A stretch of DNA of 64,000 nucleotides from AP-15 sp963812675 (GTDB lineage Bacteria > Pseudomonadota > Alphaproteobacteria > ATCC43930 > CGMCC-115725), in assembly GCA_963812675.1 (NCBI GenBank), contig CAWEWR010000017.1:44576-108575 (forward strand), given 5' to 3'. Both the position numbers and the translations under genes were made by a program. Numbering within the stretch: the first letter of the stretch is position 1; the number at the start of each line of letters is the position of its first letter. Under the pieces are notes generated by a model. The model had not been told where the DNA came from. It did no database searches and saw only the letters and a program-made list of their open reading frames with translations. Positions 32,890 to 43,197 of the stretch are shown here, piece after piece.

Positions 32890-34026
32890 CTATGCCGGCG
32901 CGAACAGGTCTGAGCTCGCAGCACCTTGCGCGACCGGCACCGGCGGTGCGGCAAAGGCGCTGTCGTTTTGCAACACTGGCAGCGCCCGGCTCGCGAAGAG
33001 CCGCATGTTCTTTTCCGCCTCGTCGTGCGGGATGCCGCCGAACGAGAATTCGGTCACGACATGGTCGGTCCCGGTCACCCGCTGCAGTTCGGCGATCTGC
33101 TCGATGCAGTCCTTCGGCGTCCCGACGATCTGGATCTTGACGTAGAACTCGGTTGCCCTGACCCGTTCTTCCTCGCTCTGCAGGCGGGCATAAGTCTTGG
33201 CCATCTTCCCGTAGGTCTCGTACCCTTTGACCGCCGCGAGATGCCCGTCGGAGAAATGGTAATGATTGTCGATCGATTGCCATTTCTTGCCGAGCCATTC
33301 CATTGCCCGGTCATGCGCCTCGTCTCGGCTTTCGGCACAGGAGACGTTGGTGAGTATGATCGGCGGCGGCGGGTTGTGACCGACGCCCAGCGCGATTTCG
33401 CGGTACTTGACGATGTTCTCGGCCGCCTTCGCCCACTCGTTCTGCATGACCACGAGGATGCCGAAGCCGAGCTTGGCCATGATCTCCGCAAATTCCGGGC
33501 TGACCGAGGAGGCGTAGAAGCGCTCCTCGGGATGTGAGATCGGCCGCGGCCGGATCGAGGTCCGCGGAATTTGATAGAACTGACCCTGCCATTCGAATTC
33601 GGGTTCGCGCAGGGCCTTGCGGATCAATTGCGCGGCCTCCGCGAAGCGCGGCCGAGCCTCCTCCATCGGGATGCGAAACCCGGCGTATTCGACACTCGCA
33701 GCGCCCCGGCCAAAGCCGAAGAGGCACCGCCCGCCGGAAAGAATGTCGAGCAGCGCTATACCCTCGGCGACGCGGATCGGGTCATGCCACGGGAGCACGA
33801 TGACCGCCGTCCCGAAGGCGATCCGCTTGGTGCGGCCGGCGTAATAGGCCAGCAATTGCAGCGGCGCCGGCGACATCGCATAACCGGTGAAGTGGTGCTC
33901 GAGCGCGAACAGCGAGTCGAAGCCGAGCGGCTCGGCAAGATCGCCCATCGCCAGATGGTCCGACACGACCGCCATATCGGGGCGGCCGGGCTCGGACAGC
34001 ATGTTCAGCGCAATACCGACCTTCAT
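32890..34026 (-). CDS. LLM class flavin-dependent oxidoreductase (luciferase-like)
   Basis: The 378-residue protein has DSLFALEHHFTGYAMSPAP near residue 38, IAFGTAVIVLPWHDPIRVAE near residue 69 and LDILSGGRCLFGFGRGAA. These are the FMN-site motifs of bacterial luciferase-like monooxygenases. It uses reduced flavin supplied by a separate reductase, which is not encoded nearby. It precedes the SMP-30 lactonase gene on the same strand (16 bases between them), suggesting joint turnover of a cyclic ketone or lactone. Confidence 0.9.
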   Translation of the reverse strand: MKVGIALNMLSEPGRPDMAVVSDHLAMGDLAEPLGFDSLFALEHHFTGYAMSPAPLQLLAYYAGRTKRIAFGTAVIVLPWHDPIRVAEGIALLDILSGGRCLFGFGRGAASVEYAGFRIPMEEARPRFAEAAQLIRKALREPEFEWQGQFYQIPRTSIRPRPISHPEERFYASSVSPEFAEIMAKLGFGILVVMQNEWAKAAENIVKYREIALGVGHNPPPPIILTNVSCAESRDEAHDRAMEWLGKKWQSIDNHYHFSDGHLAAVKGYETYGKMAKTYARLQSEEERVRATEFYVKIQIVGTPKDCIEQIAELQRVTGTDHVVTEFSFGGIPHDEAEKNMRLFASRALPVLQNDSAFAAPPVPVAQGAASSDLFAPA

Positions 34027-34041
34027 AACGGCTCTCCTCGG

Positions 34042-34911
34042 CTATTTGGCGCGCAGGCGATACCAGGGGTGCGGCTGCCCCGGGGTCTTGGCGCGCATCG
34101 TGTAGACCGAGGTGCGGGCGGTGAAGAAGATCGTCCGCAAATCTGCGCCGCCGAAGCAGAGATTGGCCGGGACCTCCGGAGTGCGGATGATGCCGAGCCG
34201 GCTGCCGTCGGGCGCGAAGACCCAGGTGCCGCCGGGCCCGGTGCAATAGACCCGCCCCTCAACGTCGACCTTCATGCCGTCGGGCACGCCGTCGGTCTCC
34301 TCGGAGGACATATCGGCGAAGATCCGCCGCCGTACCATGTTGCCCTCGGCGTCGAGCTCGATCGCATGGATGTATTGAGCGTGGCGTGTATTGGCTACAT
34401 AGAGGACCTGCTCGTCCGGCGAGAACGCCAGACCGTTCGGATACTCGAATTCCGCGACGAGGCGGCTCTGACCATCGGGCTCGACGCGATACACGCCGGC
34501 ATGCGGGAGTTCGCGTTCAGCCAACGGCACGCGCAACCCGGGATCGGTGAACCAGATGCTGCCGTCGGATTTGCAGACGACGTCATTCGGCCGGTTGATC
34601 CGCTTGCCCTCGTAGCGGTCCATCAAGACTTCCGATCGCCCTTCGGAGGACCACCGGGTCACGCGTCGGTTGCCGCCTTCGCAGATGACGAGCCGGCCCT
34701 GCAGGTCGAACGTCGTGCCGTTGCCCTCGCCGGTCTCGCTGCGCACGATGTCGGGGGTGCGGCCCGGGGTCAGCCGGTAGAGCACGCTCTTGCGGACGTC
34801 GACGAAATAATAAAAGCCGTCGGGATGCCACAGCGGCCCTTCGGTAAAGACGAACCCCGTCGCCAGCCGCTCGGCCTCTGCCGTGTCGAGAATTGTCTCC
34901 AGCCCCGACAT
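34042..34911 (-). CDS. SMP-30/gluconolactonase family protein
   Basis: The 289-residue six-bladed propeller has the metal ligands in FVFTEGPLWHPDGFYYFVDV (Glu), RINRPNDVVCKSDGSIWFTD (Asn, Asp), FEYPNGLAFSPDEQVLYVAN and GVPDGMKVDVEGRVYC (Asp). It would hydrolyse a lactone with calcium or zinc. The ATG at 34909-34911 is followed by a well-conserved start. The downstream luciferase-like gene begins 16 bases after its stop, so both belong to one operon. Confidence 0.9.
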   Translation of the reverse strand: MSGLETILDTAEAERLATGFVFTEGPLWHPDGFYYFVDVRKSVLYRLTPGRTPDIVRSETGEGNGTTFDLQGRLVICEGGNRRVTRWSSEGRSEVLMDRYEGKRINRPNDVVCKSDGSIWFTDPGLRVPLAERELPHAGVYRVEPDGQSRLVAEFEYPNGLAFSPDEQVLYVANTRHAQYIHAIELDAEGNMVRRRIFADMSSEETDGVPDGMKVDVEGRVYCTGPGGTWVFAPDGSRLGIIRTPEVPANLCFGGADLRTIFFTARTSVYTMRAKTPGQPHPWYRLRAK

Positions 34912-35001
34912 CCTCGTCCTCCCTATCCCACGTGGTTCAGAAGGCTACTCCCGGAGCCGCCGGCCTGTCTATTTTTCCTCCGCCAAAGCTGGAGAAAAGC
35001 A

Positions 35002-35226
35002 ATGATGAAGTGGCGGATCGGCGAGGTCACGGTCACCAAGATTGTCGAGCTGGAGGTGACCGGCGGGAGCCGGTTCATCCTGCCGCAGGCAACCCGCGAA
35101 GCGGTCTTGCCGATCGGCTGGCTGCAGCCCGATTTCGCCGACGCGCTCGGGCGCCTGAAAATGAGCATTCACGCGCTCGTAGTCGAAACGGTCAGTTTGA
35201 ATGTAACTGTCCCTGGCATTCCTTGA
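35002..35226 (+). pseudogene. MBL-fold metallohydrolase, truncated after the N-terminus
   Basis: The first 65 residues (MKWRIGEVTVTKIVELEVTG, then IHALVVET) match the N-terminus of an MBL-fold family with the same opening. The similarity ends at VVET, just before the metal-binding HxHxDH motif would appear. Nine unrelated residues and a TGA follow. The rest of the gene is absent in the next kilobase, so this is a remnant. Ribosome binding site GGAGAAAAGCA precedes the ATG at 35002. Confidence 0.7.
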
Positions 35227-35333
35227 CGCAAGAACTCTGGTCGTTGACCCATAGGGTGCGGGTGATCGAGGATCGGGAACGGCTTGCTCCAGCAACTCGG
35301 CGATCGGTTCATTGGATAGGGAGGAGGAGAAAA

Positions 35334-35561
35334 GTGGTTGATCGGTACACAAAAGGCGCTCTGACCGCGATCGCGCTCTCTCTTTCGATCATAGCGGTCC
35401 AGAATGCGGTTGGGACGAGCGCCGCGCAGCAGACACCCATGAAAGTCCAAATCTGCGACGATCTTCTCCATTGCGTGCAGCTAACGCCGGTTGCACACGG
35501 GGATCGATACGCCCTGCCTACCCTCTTAACACCAGCGGCACGGCTGTTACAGTCAAAGTGA
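35334..35561 (+). CDS. Small secreted or membrane-anchored hypothetical protein
   Basis: The 75-residue protein starts at GTG 35334, after a strong ribosome binding site (GGGAGGAGGAGAAAA). It has one hydrophobic segment (ALTAIALSLSIIAVQNAVG) and the small-domain motif VQICDDLLHCVQLTPV, whose two Cys could pair. The arrangement is typical of a small alphaproteobacterial protein type that I know only as hypothetical. Confidence 0.68.
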   Translation: MVDRYTKGALTAIALSLSIIAVQNAVGTSAAQQTPMKVQICDDLLHCVQLTPVAHGDRYALPTLLTPAARLLQSK

Positions 35562-35703
35562 CCCACTACGACGCGAGGCGAGCTGATCGAGGCGGTGTGG
35601 CGGAGGCTCAACTAGACCGCCCAGGCCTGGTTGGGCGCCGCTTTAGAAATTGGTCACAGCGCTAAACGTCCGAACGTATACGAGCAGCCCGAGGGGAAAG
35701 AGA

Positions 35704-36906
<1,203 letters not shown>

Positions 36907-36917
36907 GACTCAGAAAA

Positions 36918-36943
36918 GAGCCGGTCTCGGCCGAGACCGGCTC
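36918..36943. terminator. Perfect 26-bp palindrome between convergent genes
   Basis: GAGCCGGTCTCGG is followed by its exact complement with no loop bases spare, giving a 13-bp GC-rich stem. It lies 12 bases after the CoA transferase stop and 8 bases before the phosphatase stop, so it can terminate both convergent transcripts. It lacks a clear T-run on either side. Confidence 0.72.
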
Positions 36944-36951
36944 CCACTGCC

Positions 36952-38988
36952 TTATTGGAAGCTGAACAGGTCCATCAGATCGCCGATCGCCGGCCCATTC
37001 GTCGGAATGTAGGGGTCAGCTCCGCTGGTCGGGTTCGGCAGATTGTCGCGGCTGCGCTTGGTGATTGGCGGCACACCCCAGTTCGCCTCGATAAACTTCA
37101 AGACCGAGACGTGGTCGGTATAGATGTGCGAGATGTTCCCCCCCTTGCTGTAAGATGACACCACGATCATCGGAATGCGCGTGCCGTCGCCGAAATAGTC
37201 GAGCGGCTGCACATAACCCAAATCGTAGTATCCGCCACCTTCGTCAAAGGTAACGAAGATTGCCGTGTCAGCCCAAAGCGTCGTGTTTGCCTTAGTCATG
37301 TCGACGATCTTTTTGACAAAGCCTTCGAAAAGATCGACCTTTGACGAAGCCGGGTGGCCGTCGAGATAGCCGTCCGGCTTGACGAACGACACCGCCGGCA
37401 AGTCGCAGCTCTTCGTGGTGCAGCTCATCAGGTCGGCGTAAAGATCGATCGTGTCTTGCAGCGCCGTCTTCCGCACTGCCGGGTTGGTCATGATCGAGGT
37501 CGAATACTGGAAGAAGTTGCAGATGTTGCAGTATGTGTTATCGGGGGTGACGTAATTGTTATAGGGGTTGGCGAGGTACGCGTTGAACTGGTCGCCGAAC
37601 CAGGCGAACGAGACATTCTTCTTCAAAAGAGCATCGCCGATGTTCGGCAAGCTCGATGGCGGGATCGTAAACACGGTGTTTGCCGGATTGCTGATGTCGG
37701 CGTAGGCGCTGGTGCCGTCGCCGTAATAACCCGGGTTATAGTTGTTCAGCAGATAATAATATCCGGGCTGGCAATTCGAATTAACGTGCACCGAGCTTAG
37801 ATAGTTCACTATTGACTGGACACCAGGTTGCGATGTGTCCCCGCATTCGGTGTAGCTACCGCCGCCAGAGGAAGGCGAGCCGTAAGAGCCGGCACCATAG
37901 CCGTCTTCTATGTACCAGTTGTTGGTGCCGGCTAGCGGGTTCGGGTTTTCGACCTCGTCAACGACCCCGGCGTTCGCGCTTCCCGCGGCTACCATCATGT
38001 TATGCGGCGGCGTCAACGGATTGCCGTTGCCATCGCTGAACCAGATCGCGTCGCCGGTACCCAGCATGATGTGGTTGGCGCCAGTGCCGCCTTCCACGGA
38101 TTGATGAAAATTGTCGCTCATCGAATAGCTGTCGGCGAGCTGCTTGAAATAGGGCACGTCGCCTTGCTGGACGTTGTAAAAGCCCATCGCCGTCGCGCCC
38201 TCTTTATAGGTGAAGGGTACCGGCGGCGGCAGGCCGTTGCTGCCCGCACCAACCGTGGCCTCAACCCAGGGAAACAGATCATTCTGGCAGCCTGTCGAAG
38301 CGGTGCAGTCGAGCTGCTGCCACATTTGGTAGAAGCGATGCACCGGGCTCTCGGCATAGTCGTCATAGGTCATTACCGGACCGGTAGGATTGTTGCTATT
38401 CGTGAGCTGGTACGGGCCCGGCGGTAGGTTATTGACGCCCTTGCCGTCGTAGTAGATCCGCATGTCGGGCATATTGTGAAGGTACGAGGGAACCGCGCCT
38501 GTCGTCAGATATTTGTAATAGCCAGACGGCAGGCCGTACTCGTAGGTATGCGCTTCTGCAACGGTCGAAAAAGGCGGAGGACCGCCGCTGGCCAAAGGCG
38601 GTGGCAAGGTACTGTATGGGCCAGTCTTGGGCGGGCTCTGCAAATATATCTTTTGATCGGACGCCGTGTCCATCGCCTGGTACTGGGTAGCGTTCTTATA
38701 GTTCGGTCCCGGCGTGCCGTCGGCATTGACGATGCCCTCCGACAGCAGGTTCAGCACGCTCTCGCCCTTTTTGGCCGGCTGATAGGTCGCGAACAGGTGG
38801 TCAAAGGTGCGGTTCTCGCCGATGATGACGATGACGTGCTTGATTGGGGTCGTCGTGTTGCCGTCATTGCTGCCGCTCGGCCCGGCATCCGCAGCGACAG
38901 CCGCGATCGGCGCAATGCTGTTGATAAGCATTGCACACATTGCGACGCCGCATAACAGCTTGTATTTGCGCAGGTGTTGCGTTCGCAT
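36952..38988 (-). CDS. Secreted phosphoesterase (acid phosphatase/phospholipase C family), copy A
   Basis: The 678-residue protein has a signal peptide (LLCGVAMCAMLINSIAPIAA) and the opening motif PIKHVIVIIGENRTFDHLF of the phosphoesterase family PF04185 (AcpA, phospholipase C). FVTFDEGGGYYD near residue 580 and SSYSKGGNISHIYTDHVSVLKF hold the remaining metal and substrate residues. Two neighbouring Cys pairs (CNICNF) may stabilise it. The ATG at 38988 was preferred over 38991 because GGAG lies six bases before it. It would release phosphate outside the cytoplasm. It follows its paralogue by 78 bases. Confidence 0.9.
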   Translation of the reverse strand: MRTQHLRKYKLLCGVAMCAMLINSIAPIAAVAADAGPSGSNDGNTTTPIKHVIVIIGENRTFDHLFATYQPAKKGESVLNLLSEGIVNADGTPGPNYKNATQYQAMDTASDQKIYLQSPPKTGPYSTLPPPLASGGPPPFSTVAEAHTYEYGLPSGYYKYLTTGAVPSYLHNMPDMRIYYDGKGVNNLPPGPYQLTNSNNPTGPVMTYDDYAESPVHRFYQMWQQLDCTASTGCQNDLFPWVEATVGAGSNGLPPPVPFTYKEGATAMGFYNVQQGDVPYFKQLADSYSMSDNFHQSVEGGTGANHIMLGTGDAIWFSDGNGNPLTPPHNMMVAAGSANAGVVDEVENPNPLAGTNNWYIEDGYGAGSYGSPSSGGGSYTECGDTSQPGVQSIVNYLSSVHVNSNCQPGYYYLLNNYNPGYYGDGTSAYADISNPANTVFTIPPSSLPNIGDALLKKNVSFAWFGDQFNAYLANPYNNYVTPDNTYCNICNFFQYSTSIMTNPAVRKTALQDTIDLYADLMSCTTKSCDLPAVSFVKPDGYLDGHPASSKVDLFEGFVKKIVDMTKANTTLWADTAIFVTFDEGGGYYDLGYVQPLDYFGDGTRIPMIVVSSYSKGGNISHIYTDHVSVLKFIEANWGVPPITKRSRDNLPNPTSGADPYIPTNGPAIGDLMDLFSFQ

Positions 38989-39066
38989 CATCTTCTCCAA
39001 TAAGGGTTGCTTGCTACGAGGTGCACCGGCAGCGCCCGGTCTTGTTGCTGCCGAGGCCAGTGTCGA

Positions 39067-41040
39067 TCAGCCGCGTTTGTCGCCGCCGTTATCCGCTTTG
39101 CGGCCGAAATCGAACATGTCGAACAGATCGCCGATGGCCGGGCTGTTCACCGGGACATAAGGAATGTCTTTATCGGCACGGGGGTTCGGAAGATTGTCGC
39201 GGCTGCGGCCCGTCAAAGGCAACAGATGCCAGTTGCGCTCGATGAATTTCAGGATCGAGACGTGGTCGGTGTAGCTGTGCACCACATGCCCGCCCTTCGA
39301 ATACGGCGACACCACCACCAATGGAATACGTGGACCGTCGCCAAAGAAATCCAGAGGCTGAATGAACCCGCTGTCGTAATACCCGCCGCCTTCGTCAAAG
39401 GTGATGAAGACCGCCGTTTCCGCCTTCAGCTCGGGATTGCCGTCAAGGGTGTCCAATATCTTCTGCAGCATCCCCTCATAAAGGTCGAGCTTCGAGCTCG
39501 CCGGATGGCCATCGAGCAGTCCGTCGGGTTTGACGAAGGAGACGGCTGGCAAAGTATCGTTGCTGACCGCCGCGAAGAAATCGGTCGCGTCCTTGATGTG
39601 CGCCGCACGCTGCGTCGGGTCTCCCATGATCGACGAGGCGTAGGACTCGAAATTGCAGATGTTGCAGTAGGTGGCGCCGACCGCATCGGCCGGATTGGTC
39701 GAGCCGTTGGCGAGATTGACCGCGGCATTGTAGGCGCCCCCGTAATAGGCCCAGGAGATGCTCTTGTCGTTGAGCGCGTCGCCGATCGTGCGGACACTAC
39801 TCGGCGGAATCGAGCCGCCCGACGCAATGCCCTTGGTATCGACTGCGCCATTGGGCAGAAAGCCCGGATTGGTGTTGTTCAGCATGTAATAATGGCCGGT
39901 GTCGCAATTCGCCTGCGCTGCATACGGCAGGGAATCGAGATAGCGCACGATCGGCAATACTCCCGCGGCATTGAACACGTCGGAGCAGTTACTGAACCGC
40001 CCATCCACGGCGTATTGGTTGTTGGTATTGGGCTGGGGATTGGGGTTGGCGATTTGCGAAGTCGGTGGCGTTGTCGGATCGCCGTTGCCGTCGCTCCAGA
40101 AGACGTCGTCGCCAGTGCCGAGAAAGACGTGCTGGATCCCGGTGCCGCCCATCCCCGGTTGGTGGTAGTTGTCGCTGATCGTGTATTCGTCGGCCAGCTT
40201 CTCGAACAGTGGCGCGTCCTCGTCCTGCACATTGTAGAACGCCATCGAGGTCCCGCCGCCATGGTCGGCCGTCGGGCCGGCATAGGTGGTGATCACAAAT
40301 GGATAGAGGTCGTTGAGGCAGCCGGTCGGATTGTCATTCCTGGCGTTCTGGATGCTGCAGTCCGATTGCTGCCACATCTGGTAGAAGCGATGGGCGGTAT
40401 CCCCGGTATAGGAGTCGTAAGGGAGAGTGGGACCCGTCAGCTGAAACGGTCCGTTCGGCAGGTTGGTGTCGTTGGTGATGCGTGCGTCTGGTCCGGTCGT
40501 CCCTGCGGCGCCAGTTGCACCGGTGGTGAGCAGAAAAAGATCGTCCGGTTCCAAGGACGGCTCGATCGCGGCCAGCTGGGCGTCGGTCAGACCCGTGAAA
40601 GGCGGCGACGCCGTGTTCGGCTTGTTCGGTGCGCCGCCAAGAGTTGGCGCGGGAAGGGTCGGGTAAGCCGTCTTGTTGCTAGTGTCGACGCCGATGAAAT
40701 AGCTCGTCTGGCCCGATGTCGTGAACTGCTTCGCTGCGGCGAAATTCGGCCCGGGCGAACCGTCTACACCTACGATACCCTCCGACAGCAGATTCAGGAT
40801 CGAATCGCCGCTCTTCGGGACGTAAGTGCCGTAAACATGATCGAAACTGCGGTTTTCGCCGATCACGACAATGACGTGTTTAATCGGCGTCGCGGTTTTC
40901 AGCTGGTCGGTCGCGGTGTCCGGATCGGCGCCCGGATCGGCGCTGTGAACCGGCATGGCGGCCACCACACCGCTGACTGCGACGGCAGACAAAGCAACGA
41001 CGCGGCGGCGCGCGCGCCGCCGTGCAAAATTCGATATCAT
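39067..41040 (-). CDS. Secreted phosphoesterase (acid phosphatase/phospholipase C family), copy B
   Basis: The 657-residue paralogue of the downstream gene begins with a strongly basic run and a signal helix (VVALSAVAVSGVVAAMPVHS). PIKHVIVVIGENRSFDHVYG, FITFDEGGGYYDSGFIQPLD and SPYSKGGHVVHSYTDHVSIL are the family motifs. The two proteins share layout and many blocks but are clearly diverged, so the duplication is old. The Arg-rich start could be a twin-arginine signal, although no SRRxFLK motif is exact. A possible Pho box lies about 70 bases upstream. Confidence 0.9.
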   Translation of the reverse strand: MISNFARRRARRRVVALSAVAVSGVVAAMPVHSADPGADPDTATDQLKTATPIKHVIVVIGENRSFDHVYGTYVPKSGDSILNLLSEGIVGVDGSPGPNFAAAKQFTTSGQTSYFIGVDTSNKTAYPTLPAPTLGGAPNKPNTASPPFTGLTDAQLAAIEPSLEPDDLFLLTTGATGAAGTTGPDARITNDTNLPNGPFQLTGPTLPYDSYTGDTAHRFYQMWQQSDCSIQNARNDNPTGCLNDLYPFVITTYAGPTADHGGGTSMAFYNVQDEDAPLFEKLADEYTISDNYHQPGMGGTGIQHVFLGTGDDVFWSDGNGDPTTPPTSQIANPNPQPNTNNQYAVDGRFSNCSDVFNAAGVLPIVRYLDSLPYAAQANCDTGHYYMLNNTNPGFLPNGAVDTKGIASGGSIPPSSVRTIGDALNDKSISWAYYGGAYNAAVNLANGSTNPADAVGATYCNICNFESYASSIMGDPTQRAAHIKDATDFFAAVSNDTLPAVSFVKPDGLLDGHPASSKLDLYEGMLQKILDTLDGNPELKAETAVFITFDEGGGYYDSGFIQPLDFFGDGPRIPLVVVSPYSKGGHVVHSYTDHVSILKFIERNWHLLPLTGRSRDNLPNPRADKDIPYVPVNSPAIGDLFDMFDFGRKADNGGDKRG

Positions 41041-41103
41041 CTCGTCCCCTAGGTCGATTGTGTTTGAAGCGCGGCGAAATTAGGGGGCATCCGTGACGCG
41101 TGC

Positions 41104-41121
41104 GTGAATTAACGATGACAG
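41104..41121 (-). promoter_or_regulatory. Candidate Pho box upstream of the phosphatase pair
   Basis: On the minus strand the site reads CTGTCAT, four bases, then AATTCAC. The first half matches the PhoB consensus CTGTCAT exactly and the second half at three or four positions. It lies 64 bases before the phosphatase ATG, the right position for phosphate control. It is a single imperfect site and may be chance. Confidence 0.35.
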
Positions 41122-41139
41122 AATCATTAATGCTGCAAT

Positions 41140-41403
41140 GCTGCGCTCGAGCTCGCTTCCGGTCGCAAGCTCAAAGGCGCCATCAACGTGTCGCGTGGTA
41201 TGCTGGAATTTCGGGCCGATCCGGAAAGCCCCAATCGCAATCCGGATTTTCAGAAGGACCGGACCGTCCTGATCTATTGCGGGTCTGGCGGCCGCGCCGC
41301 ATTGAGCGGCAAGACCTTAAAGGATTTCGGCTACCAATCCGTCTACAACGCCGGCGGCTTCAAGGAACTGGCCGACGCCGGCCTCGAGACCGAGCCGGCA
41401 TAG
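41140..41403 (+). pseudogene. Rhodanese-domain protein, N-terminally truncated
   Basis: The frame reads LASGRKLKGAINVSRGMLEF and VLIYCGSGGRAALSGKTLKD, the second half of a rhodanese domain with the active-site loop Cys in CGSGGR. The first half, which would include the VDVRE strand, is missing; upstream of about 41140 there is an in-frame stop. Translation could begin at GTG 41188 and give a 71-residue fragment. It is likely a leftover. Confidence 0.7.
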
Positions 41404-41407
41404 ATTG

Positions 41408-41524
41408 CCCCTCACTCACCTTCCCGCTTCACGGGCCCCTCCCTCTCCCCGCTCTAGCGGGGCGAGGGGCTTTTACGTTCCCACTCCCTCGCCCCGCTTG
41501 CGGGGAGAGGGTCGGGGTGAGGGG
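41408..41524. repeat. Palindromic intergenic repeat (family A)
   Basis: The unit starts with CCCCTCACTCACC and ends with GGGTGAGGGGC. It contains CCCCGCTCTAGCGGGGCGAGG and CTCGCCCCGCTTGCGGGGAG stems. It lies between the convergent rhodanese remnant and the RidA gene and may act as a terminator. Confidence 0.8.
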
Positions 41525-41530
41525 CAAAGC

Positions 41531-41947
41531 TCAGTTGTCGACGAAGGCGATCGCCTCGATCTCGATCATGAAATCGGGGCCGGCGAGGCGGCGGATCTCG
41601 ACCGTCGTGCTGGTCGGCGTGGCGGGGCCGAAGTAGCGCATCCGCATGTCGCCGTGCTTCGAGAATTCCTCGAAATCGGTCACGTAGGTGTTGGTCTTGA
41701 CGATGTCGGCGAGGGTGGCGCCGGCTGCTTCGAGACACGCCTTGATGTTCTCGCCGACCTGCTGGATCTGCGCACGCATGTCGCCCTTGCCGACGCAATT
41801 GCCTTGTGGGTCGCGCGCCAGTTGCCCGGCGACAAAGATCTGCCGTCCGATGCCGCTGACCGCCACGACCTGGCTGTAGGCCGGCTGCCCGGCCATCATC
41901 CGGACATGGATGCCGTGCGGCTGGATCTTTTCGCGCTTGATCGCCAT
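41531..41947 (-). CDS. RidA/YjgF family protein (catalytic Arg not conserved)
   Basis: The 138-residue protein has the family opening PAYSQVVAVSGIGRQIFVAG, LARDPQGNCVGKGDMRAQIQ, and the C-terminal signature TSTTVEIRRLAGPDFMIEIE. The Arg that binds the imine carboxylate in true RidA enzymes (PARSxVEV) is replaced by Ser/Thr (TPTSTTVEI). It therefore belongs to a non-RidA subfamily and probably does not hydrolyse 2-aminoacrylate. ATG at 41945-41947. Confidence 0.88.
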   Translation of the reverse strand: MAIKREKIQPHGIHVRMMAGQPAYSQVVAVSGIGRQIFVAGQLARDPQGNCVGKGDMRAQIQQVGENIKACLEAAGATLADIVKTNTYVTDFEEFSKHGDMRMRYFGPATPTSTTVEIRRLAGPDFMIEIEAIAFVDN

Positions 41948-42003
41948 TGCGTCCCCTTTCCGTATAATGCGGATCTCGATGATACGCGCAGAGCGAGGTG
42001 TTG

Positions 42004-43197
42004 ATGAGCCAGATTACCCTCCGGCACGGCATTTTTCTGCCGCCGTTCCATCCGATGGAAGAGAACCCGACGGCCTGCCTCGACCGCGATCTCGAACTGA
42101 TGGTCTGGCTCGACCGCCTCGGCTTTCACGAAGCCTGGATCGGCGAGCACCATTCGGCCGGGTTCGAAATCATCAGCTCGCCCGAGATCTTCATCGCGAT
42201 CGCCGCCGAGCGCACCAAATTCATCCGCTTCGGCACCGGCGTCATCTCATTGCCCTACCACAACCCGCTGATGGTGGCCGACCGCATCGTGCAGCTCGAT
42301 CATCACACGCGCGGCCGGGTCATGTTTGGGGCCGGGCCCGGCCTCCTCGCCTCCGACGCGCTGATGCTCGGCATCGACCCGATGACCCAGCGCGACCGGA
42401 TGGCCGAAGGGATCGACGTGATCCTGCGCCTCTTCCGCGACGAGACCGTCACCGAGAAGACCGACTGGTACACATTGGTCAATGCGCGGCTCCACCTGCC
42501 GCCCTACACCAAGCCCCATCCGGAGATGGCGGTGGTCAGCGCAGTAACTCCGTCGGGCGGTCGGCTCGCCGGGAAATACGATCTCAGCATGATTTGCGTC
42601 GCCGCCACCAACCCGTTCGGCTACGACGCATTGGCGAGCAACTGGCAGATCGCCTGCGACATCGCCGCCGAGCATGGCCGAAGGATGGACCCAGCGCGGT
42701 TGCGCCTGGTGGGCCCGATGCACATCGCCGAAACCCGCGACAAAGCGTTCCAAAACGCCCGCTTCGGTTTCGAGCGGTATCTGAATTACCTCAATAACAA
42801 CCAGCGCCGCTTCGTCGTGCCGGCCGGTGAGGACCCGCTCGAATGGTTTGTCGAGAACAAGTACGGCGTCGTCGGCACGCCGGATGACGCAATCGCGCTG
42901 ATCGAGCGGCTGCAGGAGAAGCAGGGCGAGTTCGGCGTCTTTCTGCAACAGGCTCACAACTGGGCCGATTGGGAGGAAACCAAACGCTCTTACGAGCTCT
43001 ATGCGCGCTACGTGATGCCGCATTTCAATCGCGATAATCGGCCGCGGATCGAATCCTATGACTGGTGCACCGAGCACCGCGACGAGCTCAGTGAAAAGCG
43101 CAGCGCGGCGGCCCGCGCGATGTTCGACAAGCACGAGGCCGAGCAGCGTACCGCCGCCGCTCCGAGCCGGCCGCCGCGCGGGCGCGAGGCATGGTGA
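42004..43197 (+). CDS. LLM class flavin-dependent monooxygenase (limonene monooxygenase-like)
   Basis: The 397-residue protein has HGIFLPPFHPMEENPTACLD at the start, FHEAWIGEHHSAGFEIISSP, and FGTGVISLPYHNPLMVADRI followed by GRVMFGAGPGLLASDALMLG. This set resembles LimB-type and related luciferase-family monooxygenases more than the other copy at 32890-34026. It needs reduced flavin from another protein. The ATG at 42004 follows GAGCGAGG; a GTG at 41998 is possible. Its 3' end overlaps the next gene's ATG by seven bases, so the two are coupled. Confidence 0.9.
   Translation: MSQITLRHGIFLPPFHPMEENPTACLDRDLELMVWLDRLGFHEAWIGEHHSAGFEIISSPEIFIAIAAERTKFIRFGTGVISLPYHNPLMVADRIVQLDHHTRGRVMFGAGPGLLASDALMLGIDPMTQRDRMAEGIDVILRLFRDETVTEKTDWYTLVNARLHLPPYTKPHPEMAVVSAVTPSGGRLAGKYDLSMICVAATNPFGYDALASNWQIACDIAAEHGRRMDPARLRLVGPMHIAETRDKAFQNARFGFERYLNYLNNNQRRFVVPAGEDPLEWFVENKYGVVGTPDDAIALIERLQEKQGEFGVFLQQAHNWADWEETKRSYELYARYVMPHFNRDNRPRIESYDWCTEHRDELSEKRSAAARAMFDKHEAEQRTAAAPSRPPRGREAW

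Noticed and set aside
39007..41052. A 681-codon plus-strand frame opposite phosphatase copy B
   Set aside because: It is the complement of a protein with clear family motifs and signal peptide.
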